A stretch of DNA of 64,000 nucleotides, taken from positions 2,239,001-2,303,000 of the forward strand of contig NC_064044.1 in assembly GCF_932526225.1 (NCBI RefSeq), written 5' to 3'. Under the pieces are notes generated by a model, which saw only the letters and a list, made by a program, of their open reading frames with translations, was not told the origin of the DNA and made no database searches. This DNA is from Nematostella vectensis. Its lineage: Eukaryota; Cnidaria; Anthozoa; Actiniaria; Edwardsiidae. The first letter of the stretch is position 1, and each line of letters begins with the position of its first letter. Made by a program: the position numbers and the translations under genes. This document shows positions 1-7,400 of this stretch, one piece after another.

Positions 1-203
1 GCACAGGTGCTTTGGGTGTGGCCCTGAAGATGGCACAGTGACCACAAGATGTACCAGAATGAAATTGTATATACTGTAAAAACATGTGAGTAGAAAACAG
101 TCAATAGCCATGGAGTTTTTAGTGTGTTGTACATGTTATACATGTTTTAGGATTTACCTAGTTACTTACAGTATTTTTTTTAAATAGAATTTTTTACTTG
201 TAT
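1..203. repeat. Partial 925-bp monomer at the left edge
   Basis: This is the right-hand part of a monomer truncated by the window edge. It matches 926-1128 almost base for base; one difference is CCTAGTTAC at about 157-165 where most copies have CCTAATTAC. The window opens inside the minus-strand 135-nt exon-like interval and inside the right arm of the 10-bp inverted repeat. The array therefore continues to the left of the window. Confidence 0.97.
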
Positions 204-351
204 AATATTTTATAGAAACTATGTTTATTGACAGTTTGTGGTCATTTTCTTTGAATTTAAGTCCCCCACATGTACCAAAAGCTCATAAGTCAGTATTAGA
301 GTTTACTAAATTTCATTGTGTCAGGTTCAGAGAGCTATTGAAAGCACTTAC

Positions 352-374
352 CATGGCACTGCCCCTTTAAATAG
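352..374 (-). other. Exon-like interval B, 23-nt microexon or start of a terminal exon (reference copy)
   Basis: On the minus strand a pyrimidine-rich acceptor (TTCTCTTCTTTTTTTTACAG, AG at 375-376) precedes 23 nt that end at a strong donor (CCATG|GTAAGTG, GT at 350-351). Joined to interval A after its trailing AG, the frame stays open and reads SYLKGQCH. If the donor is ignored, it continues GKCFQ and stops. A minus-strand AATAAA lies 123 nt further on (plus 224-229). It recurs at offset 148-170 of each monomer; 21203-22016 and 25317-26242 have a variant start (AAAGTGCTG for AAATAGCTG on the plus strand), which alters its first bases. Chance signals in AT-rich DNA are the main alternative. 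Confidence 0.22.
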
Positions 375-461
375 CTGTAAAAAAAAGAAGAGAAAATAGC
401 TGGAGGGGGTCTCTGTTGTTTTTGTTTTAGTTTTAGTTTTCTTTTATTATTATTTTTTTCT

Positions 462-479
462 GGGGTGGGGGGGTGGGGG
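462..479 (+). other. G-quadruplex-capable G tract (reference copy)
   Basis: The plus strand reads GGGG-T-GGGGGGG-T-GGGGG, which satisfies a four-run G3 pattern with single-base loops. It follows a T-rich stretch (about 410-460), giving strong strand asymmetry. It lies at offset 258-275 in A-type monomers and one base later in B-type. In most of block 2 from 4.4 to 19.2 kb, and in the unit at 57949, a G-to-T change gives GGGGTTGGGGGGTGGGGG, which leaves only three separable runs. Confidence 0.6.
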
Positions 480-813
480 AAGGAGGAATTCAGCTTAAAA
501 TTGCCCGTGGTCAATTCAACCAACTAAGCAACTAGTACAAAAGATGTTGGTTTTGCAGTCTTTTATTCAATACTTTCAAGGTTATCATGCAATTCTGTAG
601 TTTGACTGGAAATATATACTTTTTTTCTATTCATTTACAGTTCTATATGTACAGTGTGACCATAGTCATGATTACAATTATTTATAATAATTTTTACCCA
701 CTAACAGAAACCAACTTGACTGCAAAACACTCACTGTAAAGCATAAGATATTAGGCATTTCTTTCATGTGGCTGTGAGGTTGACCTGTCAACATCTACAG
801 GGGCCACACTCAC

Positions 814-948
814 CTCGGAATCATAGGGGTCCATAAAAGCAAGGTGTCGCAGAACCTTTCCCTGCCCTCCTTACCCTCTTTCATCAGGAACACCTGTGCA
901 GCCGACACCCTTAGGTGGATGGGGTGCACAGGTGCTTTGGGTGTGGCC
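814..948 (-). other. Exon-like interval A, 135 nt, symmetric phase 2 (reference copy)
   Basis: Read on the minus strand, an acceptor (GTGCCATCTTCAG|G, AG at 949-950) is followed by 135 open nucleotides and a near-consensus donor (CCGAG|GTGAGTGTGG, GT at 812-813). The frame uses one leading base, 44 codons and two trailing bases, so both introns would be phase 2. The interval can be removed, or joined to the next copy, without a frameshift. The peptide includes VHPIHLRVSAAQVF and a basic stretch KEGKEGRER; I do not recognise a family. An ATG-initiated frame of 66 codons (810-1010) runs through it. The interval recurs at offset 610-745 in all 53 complete monomers. Differences seen are M/I, K/N, P/H and V/L, all replacement changes, so protein-level constraint is not supported. 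Confidence 0.3.
891..934. repeat. Perfect 10-bp inverted repeat with paired E-boxes (reference copy)
   Basis: CACCTGTGCA (891-900) and TGCACAGGTG (925-934) are perfect reverse complements around a 24-nt loop. The loop itself contains CACC-CTTA-GGTG. Each arm contains an E-box (CACCTG / CAGGTG), a sequence bound by Snail and ZEB class factors in animals. The element sits within exon-like interval A in every monomer. One copy is broken by C-to-A at 14374. Confidence 0.6.
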
Positions 949-2550
949 CTGAAGATGGCACAGTGACCACAAGATGTACCAGAATGAAATTGTATATACT
1001 GTAAAAACATGTGAGTAGAAAACAGTCAATAGCCATGGAGTTTTTAGTGTGTTGTACATGTTATACATGTTTTAGGATTTACCTAATTACTTACAGTATT
1101 TTTTTTAAATAGAATTTTTTACTTGTATAATATTTTATAGAAACTATGTTTATTGACAGTTTGTGGTCATTTTCTTTGAATTTAAGTCCCCCACATGTAC
1201 CAAAAGCTCATAAGTCAGTATTAGAGTTTACTAAATTTCATTGTGTCAGGTTCAGAGAGCTATTGAAAGCACTTACCATGGCACTGCCCCTTTAAATAGC
1301 TGTAAAAAAAAGAAGAGAAAAAAGCTGGAGGGGGTCTCTGTTGTTTTTGTTTTAGTTTTAGTTTTCTTTTATTATTATTTTTTTCTGGGGTGGGGGGGTG
1401 GGGGAAGGAGGAATTCAGCTTAAAATTGCCCGTGGTCAATTCAACCAACTAAGCAACTAGTACAAAAGATGTTGGTTTTGCAGTCTTTTATTCAATACTT
1501 TCAAGGTTATCATGCAATTCTGTAGTTTGACTGGAAATATATACTTTTTTTCTATTCATTTACAGTTCTATATGTACAGTGTGACCATAGTCATGATTAC
1601 AATTATTTATAATAATTTTTACCCACTAACAGAAACCAACTTGACTGCAAAACACTCACTGTAAAGCATAAGATATTAGGCATTTCTTTCATGTGGCTGT
1701 GAAGTTGACCTGTCAACATCTACAGGGGCCACACTCACCTCGGAATCATAGGGGTCCATAAAAGCAAGGTGTCGCAGAACCTTTCCCTGCCCTCCTTACC
1801 CTCTTTCATCAGGAACACCTGTGCAGCCGACACCCTTAGGTGGATGGGGTGCACAGGTGCTTTGGGTGTGGCCCTGAAGATGGCACAGTGACCACAAGAT
1901 GTACCAGAATGAAATTGTATATACTGTAAAAACATGTGAGTAGAAAACAGTCAATAGCCATGGAGTTTTTAGTGTGTTGTACATGTTATACATGTTTTAG
2001 GATTTACCTAATTACTTACAGTATTTTTTTTTAAATAGAATTTTTTACTTGTATAATTTAGATGAGTAATACATACTTTTCATAGTATGTTGTAGAACTC
2101 GTCTCGTTCCTCCTAAATAACAATCAAAATTATGTTTGTTATTATCTTCGTGCAAAGGAATCTACAGTAGTTTTTTAATCAGATAATTGTTTTTCCTTCA
2201 ACACTCCCCTGTTATTTCAACAGCTCTCTCTTGAGTTTGCTTGTCTCAGAAATAGACCTTGTTTGATAAACAAAGACATGTTACCCACTTATTCAATAAT
2301 AGGTAACAACTGCAATATTGTACTGTATGAAAAGAGTGTCCCTCCCCCTTCTAATGTTGACATCAGTAAATCTAGCAAGCTCATTTTGCTAGATGTATGA
2401 TGTATACCAGGCTTGTATCCTCCAGGTCCATTTCCATACTCCGATGGATGCCATTACGGAATTGATCCGGAGATCCGGAGAAAAATTCACGAGGGGGAGG
2501 GCCAGTCAACACTCCTCTCCCCAAAGTCAGACGGTTGTTTGGATGGTCTG

Positions 2551-2598
2551 TTTTTTGTTTTTGTTTTTTGTTTTTGTTTTTTTCTTCTTATTTTTTTT
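2551..2598 (+). repeat. T-rich low-complexity tract (T5-6G)n
   Basis: Irregular TTTTTG/TTTTTTG units are followed by CTTCTTA and an eight-T run. An A-rich tract lies nearby at about 2651-2671, with a 40-bp unique sequence between. Both tracts recur in the other five long segments, with run-length differences of one or two bases. These tracts create the short phenylalanine-rich and lysine-rich reading frames seen here, which I regard as spurious. Confidence 0.85.
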
Positions 2599-2683
2599 CC
2601 AAAAACTACGCAGGAGTGAGCGGGGTTAAGCTCTACGAAAATAAAAATGAATAGAAAAAAAAAAGAAAAAAGGGCATTGGCAT

Positions 2684-2694
2684 GGGATCGAACC
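2684..2694 (-). promoter_or_regulatory. Pol III B-box-like motif (GGTTCGATCCC)
   Basis: The minus strand reads GGTTCGATCCC, matching the GGTTCGANNCC B box of tRNA genes and tRNA-derived SINEs. About 13 nt further on the same strand is a long T run (plus-strand A's at about 2651-2671) that could end Pol III transcription. A TRGYNNANNNG A-box match (TGGCGTAACCG, plus 2897-2907) lies about 200 nt upstream, further than usual. The flanking bases do not fold into a T-arm or an acceptor stem, so this is not an intact tRNA. Same motif: 22646-22656, 26872-26882, 31095-31105, 35317-35327, 42318-42328. Confidence 0.35.
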
Positions 2695-2717
2695 CGACCT
2701 GAAAAACAAAACGGAAA

Positions 2718-2747
2718 CCATACATACGGATTACCCAATCGGTATGG
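2718..2747. repeat. Nested hairpin in the CpG-rich core
   Basis: CCATAC (2718-2723) pairs with GTATGG (2742-2747), and inside the loop GATT (2729-2732) pairs with AATC (2737-2740) across ACCC. In long segment 3 the right arm reads GCATGG (T-to-C at 26931), breaking one pair; the other five copies keep it. Confidence 0.45.
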
Positions 2748-2815
2748 CAGCACAAGGCTTTTACGGAAGGCTGTAAAGAACCCGAAGGCCCCAAGCACCG
2801 ATATTTCCGGCGAAT

Positions 2816-3073
2816 ATGCTGTACAACACTCTTGCAAGGTATTCCGACCCGCGCATTAATGGGGAGGACAATAACCAGGATCCCAGGCCTGTAATACGGT
2901 TACGCCACGCACAGCTCGCTGAGATAGAGGGTGAAAAAATACAGGTCTATTTGGGCGTCTTCAGTCCCTTGGGGGCTCGCTATGTCGGCGCGTGGCATCG
3001 TAACGCACGGGCGCATTGTCCTTTACCGTGTACAGGACATCAAACAAGCGAAGAAAGAAAAACGTTTTTTTAG
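2816..3073 (+). other. 85-codon ATG reading frame, conserved in six copies, unrecognised
   Basis: The frame begins MLYNTLARYSDPRINGED, has a mixed composition without low-complexity bias, and ends at TAG inside a T run. It is present at full length in all six long segments (2816, 22778, 27004, 31227, 35449 and 42450); the only residue difference is F/L next to the end in copy 2. The frame is open upstream to 2777. I do not recognise a family, see no signal peptide or membrane segment, and see no clear promoter. GC-rich sequence has few stop codons, and the whole segment is homogenised, so conservation here does not show that it is translated. Confidence 0.15.
3017..3039. repeat. Short hairpin TGTCCT...AGGACA
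   Basis: TGTCCT (3017-3022) and AGGACA (3034-3039) are perfect inverse copies. Within the loop TAC-CGT-GTA adds three further pairs after one mismatch. It lies at the right edge of the CpG-rich core, just before two direct CGTTTTTTTA runs, and is seen in all six long segments. Confidence 0.4.
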
Positions 3074-3471
3074 GAACCGTTTTTTTAATAAAAATAAATA
3101 GAAATAAATAAAGTGCGATTTGGCGATTCTATTTTTCTTTGTAGAGCTTATCAAGCTATTCACCGGCCTAAATAATCATTAAAAAACAAAAAAAATGCAA
3201 TGAAAGACGTAAGGGGGAGAGGTTTGTAAAATCGCATAGAATATGGACAAAATCAGCAATACTGTCTACGCTGACTAAGTATAGCTGTATTTTACTTTAA
3301 CCCTTTTGCTTCTGGGAACTTTTGAGCAACATTGTAAGAAAAACAGACTGAAAAAAGAAACCTCCCCCCCTATTTCAAGTCCAACACTACCAGTTAAGCT
3401 AAGCTACCGCTGACCCAAGACGGTATGCCTTGAAGTTTCCAACAATGCACTGCGGTGCCTTTTCTTTGTAG

Positions 3472-4000
3472 CGACGGCACTGCTACAGCCTGTTGCTTAT
3501 AACAGTTTTGCTTGTAATTTGCTTAAAAATTACAGCTTTTTCACATCTGGAGAGTGCCTTAGGACATCATGAAGTCTTTTTGGGCATAATTAATGCTGTG
3601 CTCATGGATGTTTGCACGCTGAGGTTGATTCAATGGGATAATTTTTTGTCTGGGCTTCACCAAGTGAGAAAGGAATTTTCTGGTGAGTGGCCTCATACTC
3701 TCCATTGTGGGCCATCTTTGCTACCCAACCTTATTCAAAAATTGTTTTCAGGCTTATTCTGGGTTCCTTGGACCTGGAAATGTTTTGTTTGGCTTCGGGG
3801 CAAAGAGACTTATAAAAAAAACTGTTATGATTCTGGGGGAGGAGATTGCCCGCCTGTCTGTCAAGGTGTTTCCAAGACTCCCATGATGCAGTGCAGGCAT
3901 GCAAAATAGGCTAACAATGGTGACTCGCTTCTAATGGAGGTTCTAGCATTGATTATTGTGACTGATTGCTGTAAAATGGGACCTGACGGAGCGCAATAAA
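3472..4000 (+). other. 3'-terminal-exon-like stretch (reference copy)
   Basis: A strong acceptor (TGCCTTTTCTTTGTAG, AG at 3470-3471) is followed by a frame open from its first base to TAG at 3907-3909, about 145 codons. An AATAAA follows at 3995-4000 and then GT-rich sequence (about 4018-4035). This is the layout of a last exon. The only in-frame ATG is well inside, so it would need an upstream exon. No family is recognised. In copies 2 and 3 a run of seven rather than eight A's shifts the frame, giving KKTVMILGEE instead of KKNCYDSGGG. Equivalent acceptor-proximal starts: 23436, 27662, 31883, 36105, 43106. An internal CTG|GTGAGT donor at 3683 is lost in copies 2 and 3 (GTGAAT). Confidence 0.22.
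3995..4000 (+). promoter_or_regulatory. AATAAA polyadenylation signal candidate
   Basis: The canonical hexamer is followed 20-35 nt later by TGATCTGTGTTTGCTTGTCT, a GT/T-rich stretch of the kind that supports cleavage. It lies 86 nt beyond the stop of the open frame at 3907-3909. The same arrangement is at 23958, 28184, 32406, 36628 and 43629. Confidence 0.4.
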
Positions 4001-4337
4001 GGTATCTATTGGTGACTTGATCTGTGTTTGCTTGTCTCTATTTGTAGTTCGGAATTTTGTGTCTTTTTTGGTAAGAAATGTTTCTAAGTTAAAGCATTTT
4101 ATTACGAATTGCTTGTTGATATTTTGACAAAAGAGTCAATTCTATTACATTGCTTAGATGCGCTTTTGCAGGTCGTCTATGCCTTGGATGAATCTATGAG
4201 TATCCGGGTCTGGTGATGTTTAGTTTGCATTTTTGACGTTTTGGAGTTGGGCCTATATTTTACAGGCGTCTCAGGGCGTTATGGCAATGAAAGACTTAAA
4301 GGGACAGCGTCATGGTACTGCGCATGTCAGTGTTTAT

Positions 4338-4359
4338 TGTAGGCTTTTAATCGCCTACA
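4338..4359. repeat. 7-bp inverted repeat TGTAGGC...GCCTACA
   Basis: TGTAGGC (4338-4344) and GCCTACA (4353-4359) pair perfectly around an 8-nt loop in copies 1, 2 and 3. In copies 4, 5 and 6 the left arm reads TGTAGGA, opening the innermost pair. The change is a useful marker for the copy 4-6 lineage. Confidence 0.5.
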
Positions 4360-4425
4360 AATAGTTGAACTTTTTAAAAGCTGTCAATACCTTGTTAAAA
4401 TAATATGCAATATTTTATTGAAAGC

Positions 4426-7400
4426 AATATTTTATAGAAACTATGTTTATTGACAGTTTGTGGTCATTTTCTTTGAATTTAAGTCCCCCACATGTACCAA
4501 AAGCTCATAAGTCAGTATTAGAGTTTACTAAATTTCATTGTGTCAGGTTCAGAGAGCTATTGAAAGCACTTACCATGGCACTGCCCCTTTAAATAGCTGT
4601 AAAAAAAAAGAAGAGAAAATAGCTGGAGGGGGTCTCTGTTGGTTTTCTTTTAGTTTTAGTTTTCTTTTATTATTATTTTTTTCTGGGGTTGGGGGGTGGG
4701 GGAAGGAGGAATTCAGCTTAAAATTGCCCATGGTCAATTCAACCAACTAAGCAACTAGTACAAAAGATGTTGGTTTTGCAGTCTTTTATTCAATACTTTC
4801 AAGGTTATCATGCAATTCTGTAGTTTGACTGGAAATATATACTTTTTTTCTATTCATTTACAGTTCTATATGTACAGTGTGACCATAGTCATGATTACAA
4901 TTATTTATAATAATTTTTACCCACTAACAGAAACCAACTTGACTGCAAAACACTCACTGTAAAGCATAAGATATTAGGCATTTCTTTCATGTGGCTGTGA
5001 GGTTGACCTGTCAACATCTACAGGGGCCACACTCACCTCGGAATCATAGGGGTCCATAAAAGCAAGGTGTCGCAGAACCTTTCCCTGCCCTCCTTACCCT
5101 CTTTCATCAGGAACACCTGTGCAGCCGACACCCTTAGGTGGATGGGGTGCACAGGTGCTTTGGGTGTGGCCCTGAAGATGGCACAGTGACCACAAGATGT
5201 ACCAGAATGAAATTGTATATACTGTAAAAACATGTGAGTAGAAAACAGTCAATAGCCATGGAGTTTTTAGTGTGTTGTACATGTTATACATGTTTTAGGA
5301 TTTACCTAATTACTTACAGTATTTTTTTTAAATAGAATTTTTTACTTGTATAATATTTTATAGAAACTATGTTTATTGACAGTTTGTGGTCATTTTCTTT
5401 GAATTTAAGTCCCCCACATGTACCAAAAGCTCATAAGTCAGTATTAGAGTTTACTAAATTTCATTGTGTCAGGTTCAGAGAGCTATTGAAAGCACTTACC
5501 ATGGCACTGCCCCTTTAAATAGCTGTAAAAAAAAAGAAGAGAAAATAGCTGGAGGGGGTCTCTGTTGGTTTTCTTTTAGTTTTAGTTTTCTTTTATTATT
5601 ATTTTTTTCTGGGGTTGGGGGGTGGGGGAAGGAGGAATTCAGCTTAAAATTGCCCATGGTCAATTCAACCAACTAAGCAACTAGTACAAAAGATGTTGGT
5701 TTTGCAGTCTTTTATTCAATACTTTCAAGGTTATCATGCAATTCTGTAGTTTGACTGGAAATATATACTTTTTTTCTATTCATTTACAGTTCTATATGTA
5801 CAGTGTGACCATAGTCATGATTACAATTATTTATAATAATTTTTACCCACTAACAGAAACCAACTTGACTGCAAAACACTCACTGTAAAGCATAAGATAT
5901 TAGGCATTTCTTTCATGTGGCTGTGAGGTTGACCTGTCAACATCTACAGGGGCCACACTCACCTCGGAATCATAGGGGTCCATAAAAGCAAGGTGTCGCA
6001 GAACCTTTCCCTGCCCTCCTTACCCTCTTTGATCAGGAACACCTGTGCAGCCGACACCCTTAGGTGGATGGGGTGCACAGGTGCTTTGGGTGTGGCCCTG
6101 AAGATGGCACAGTGACCACAAGATGTACCAGAATGAAATTGTATATACTGTAAAAACATGTGAGTAGAAAACAGTCAATAGCCATGGAGTTTTTAGTGTG
6201 TTGTACATGTTATACATGTTTTAGGATTTACCTAATTACTTACAGTATTTTTTTTAAATAGAATTTTTTACTTGTATAATATTTTATAGAAACTATGTTT
6301 ATTGACAGTTTGTGGTCATTTTCTTTGAATTTAAGTCCCCCACATGTACCAAAAGCTCATAAGTCAGTATTAGAGTTTACTAAATTTCATTGTGTCAGGT
6401 TCAGAGAGCTATTGAAAGCACTTACCATGGCACTGCCCCTTTAAATAGCTGTAAAAAAAAAGAAGAGAAAATAGCTGGAGGGGGTCTCTGTTGGTTTTCT
6501 TTTAGTTTTAGTTTTCTTTTATTATTATTTTTTTCTGGGGTTGGGGGGTGGGGGAAGGAGGAATTCAGCTTAAAATTGCCCATGGTCAATTCAACCAACT
6601 AAGCAACTAGTACAAAAGATGTTGGTTTTGCAGTCTTTTATTCAATACTTTCAAGGTTATCATGCAATTCTGTAGTTTGACTGGAAATATATACTTTTTT
6701 TCTATTCATTTACAGTTCTATATGTACAGTGTGACCATAGTCATGATTACAATTATTTATAATAATTTTTACCCACTAACAGAAACCAACTTGACTGCAA
6801 AACACTCACTGTAAAGCATAAGATATTAGGCATTTCTTTCATGTGGCTGTGAGGTTGACCTGTCAACATCTACAGGGGCCACACTCACCTCGGAATCATA
6901 GGGGTCCATAAAAGCAAGGTGTCGCAGAACCTTTCCCTGCCCTCCTTACCCTCTTTGATCAGGAACACCTGTGCAGCCGACACCCTTAGGTGGATGGGGT
7001 GCACAGGTGCTTTGGGTGTGGCCCTGAAGATGGCACAGTGACCACAAGATGTACCAGAATGAAATTGTATATACTGTAAAAACATGTGAGTAGAAAACAG
7101 TCAATAGCCATGGAGTTTTTAGTGTGTTGTACATGTTATACATGTTTTAGGATTTACCTAATTACTTACAGTATTTTTTTTAAATAGAATTTTTTACTTG
7201 TATAATATTTTATAGAAACTATGTTTATTGACAGTTTGTGGTCATTTTCTTTGAATTTAAGTCCCCCACATGTACCAAAAGCTCATAAGTCAGTATTAGA
7301 GTTTACTAAATTTCATTGTGTCAGGTTCAGAGAGCTATTGAAAGCACTTACCATGGCACTGCCCCTTTAAATAGCTGTAAAAAAAAAAGAAGAGAAAATA

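Larger units (their letters stand above)
204..2054. repeat. Tandem array block 1: two 925-bp monomers
   Basis: Monomers start at 204 and 1129 (925 and 926 bp), using AATATTTTATAG as the arbitrary start because the long segments insert there. Both are the A-type monomer: GTTGTTTTTGTTTTAG after the purine-rich stretch and eight A's in the A-run. B-type monomers instead have GTTGGTTTTCTTTTAG and usually nine A's. The monomer is AT-rich, with only three or four CpGs. The second monomer ends in long segment 1. It carries GAAGTTGACC near 1701, a variant otherwise seen in the monomer at 20166-21090, which suggests sequence exchange over about 19 kb. No conventional gene is present; frames of 60-66 codons recur in every unit. 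Confidence 0.97.
2451..3040. other. CpG-rich core of the long segment (reference copy)
   Basis: By eye this stretch holds about three dozen CpGs, against three or four per 925-bp monomer, and is visibly more GC-rich than its surroundings. It contains the tRNA-like B-box match, two hairpins (2718-2747 and 3017-3039) and an 85-codon ATG frame. The six copies are nearly identical here. The contrast suggests a separate origin from the AT-rich arms, for instance an older insertion or a short interspersed element now carried passively. Confidence 0.6.
2058..4425. repeat. Long interspersed segment, copy 1 (2,368 bp)
   Basis: The monomer is interrupted after TATAAT and resumes at AATATTTTATAG, so AAT (2055-2057 and 4426-4428) appears on both sides. 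I see no terminal inverted repeats, long terminal repeats or terminal poly(A). In order it holds an AT-rich left arm (2058-2450), a CpG-rich core (about 2451-3040), another AT-rich part, a terminal-exon-like stretch (3472-4000) and an AT-rich right arm. Subfamily I markers shared with copies 4-6 are TCTCGTTCCTCC near 2103, CGAAGGCC near 2783, GACGGCAC near 3474 and an eight-A run near 3815. Private changes are TTTTGCTTC near 3306 and eight T's near 2591. No recognised transposase or reverse transcriptase frame is present. Confidence 0.95.

Noticed and set aside
335-523. Recurrent 60-73 codon frames over the A-run, T-rich and G-rich stretch (both strands)
   Set aside because: Most start at TTG or another non-ATG codon, are dominated by low complexity, and change length with homopolymer slips (60, 62, 70, 71 and 73 codons). 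Not credible as genes.
901-925. Telomeric TTAGGG-type repeat near CACCCTTAGG
   Set aside because: A single chance occurrence inside the inverted-repeat loop; no tandem telomeric runs anywhere in the window.
801-957. Plus-strand open frame antisense to interval A, after a CATCTACAG acceptor-like site
   Set aside because: Open for about 50 codons but with no convincing donor at its right end and no recognised motif. Probably a shadow of the GC-richer stretch.
871-1068. 65-codon ATG frame on the minus strand in every monomer
   Set aside because: It overlaps interval A in another frame and stops within it. It has no homologue I recognise, and its conservation equals that of the surrounding non-coding monomer.
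2487-2837. 116-codon minus-strand frame in long segment 1
   Set aside because: It runs through T/A-rich tracts and exists at that length only because of a one-base T-run difference. The other copies are split into 68-82 codon pieces.
2600-2950. Intact tRNA, 5S or spliceosomal snRNA gene
   Set aside because: Only B-box and distant A-box matches are present. Acceptor and T-arm pairing fail, and no similarity to conserved 5S, U1, U2, U4, U5 or U6 sequence was recognised on either strand.
3296-3325. CENP-B box in TTTCGYTTCTGGGAA of the long segment
   Set aside because: The required A and CGGG positions of the motif do not match, so centromere identity cannot be inferred from it.
2058-4425. Long segment as a complete DNA transposon or LTR element
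   Set aside because: No terminal inverted repeats, no LTRs, no transposase, integrase or reverse transcriptase motifs. Only a 3-bp overlap at the junctions.
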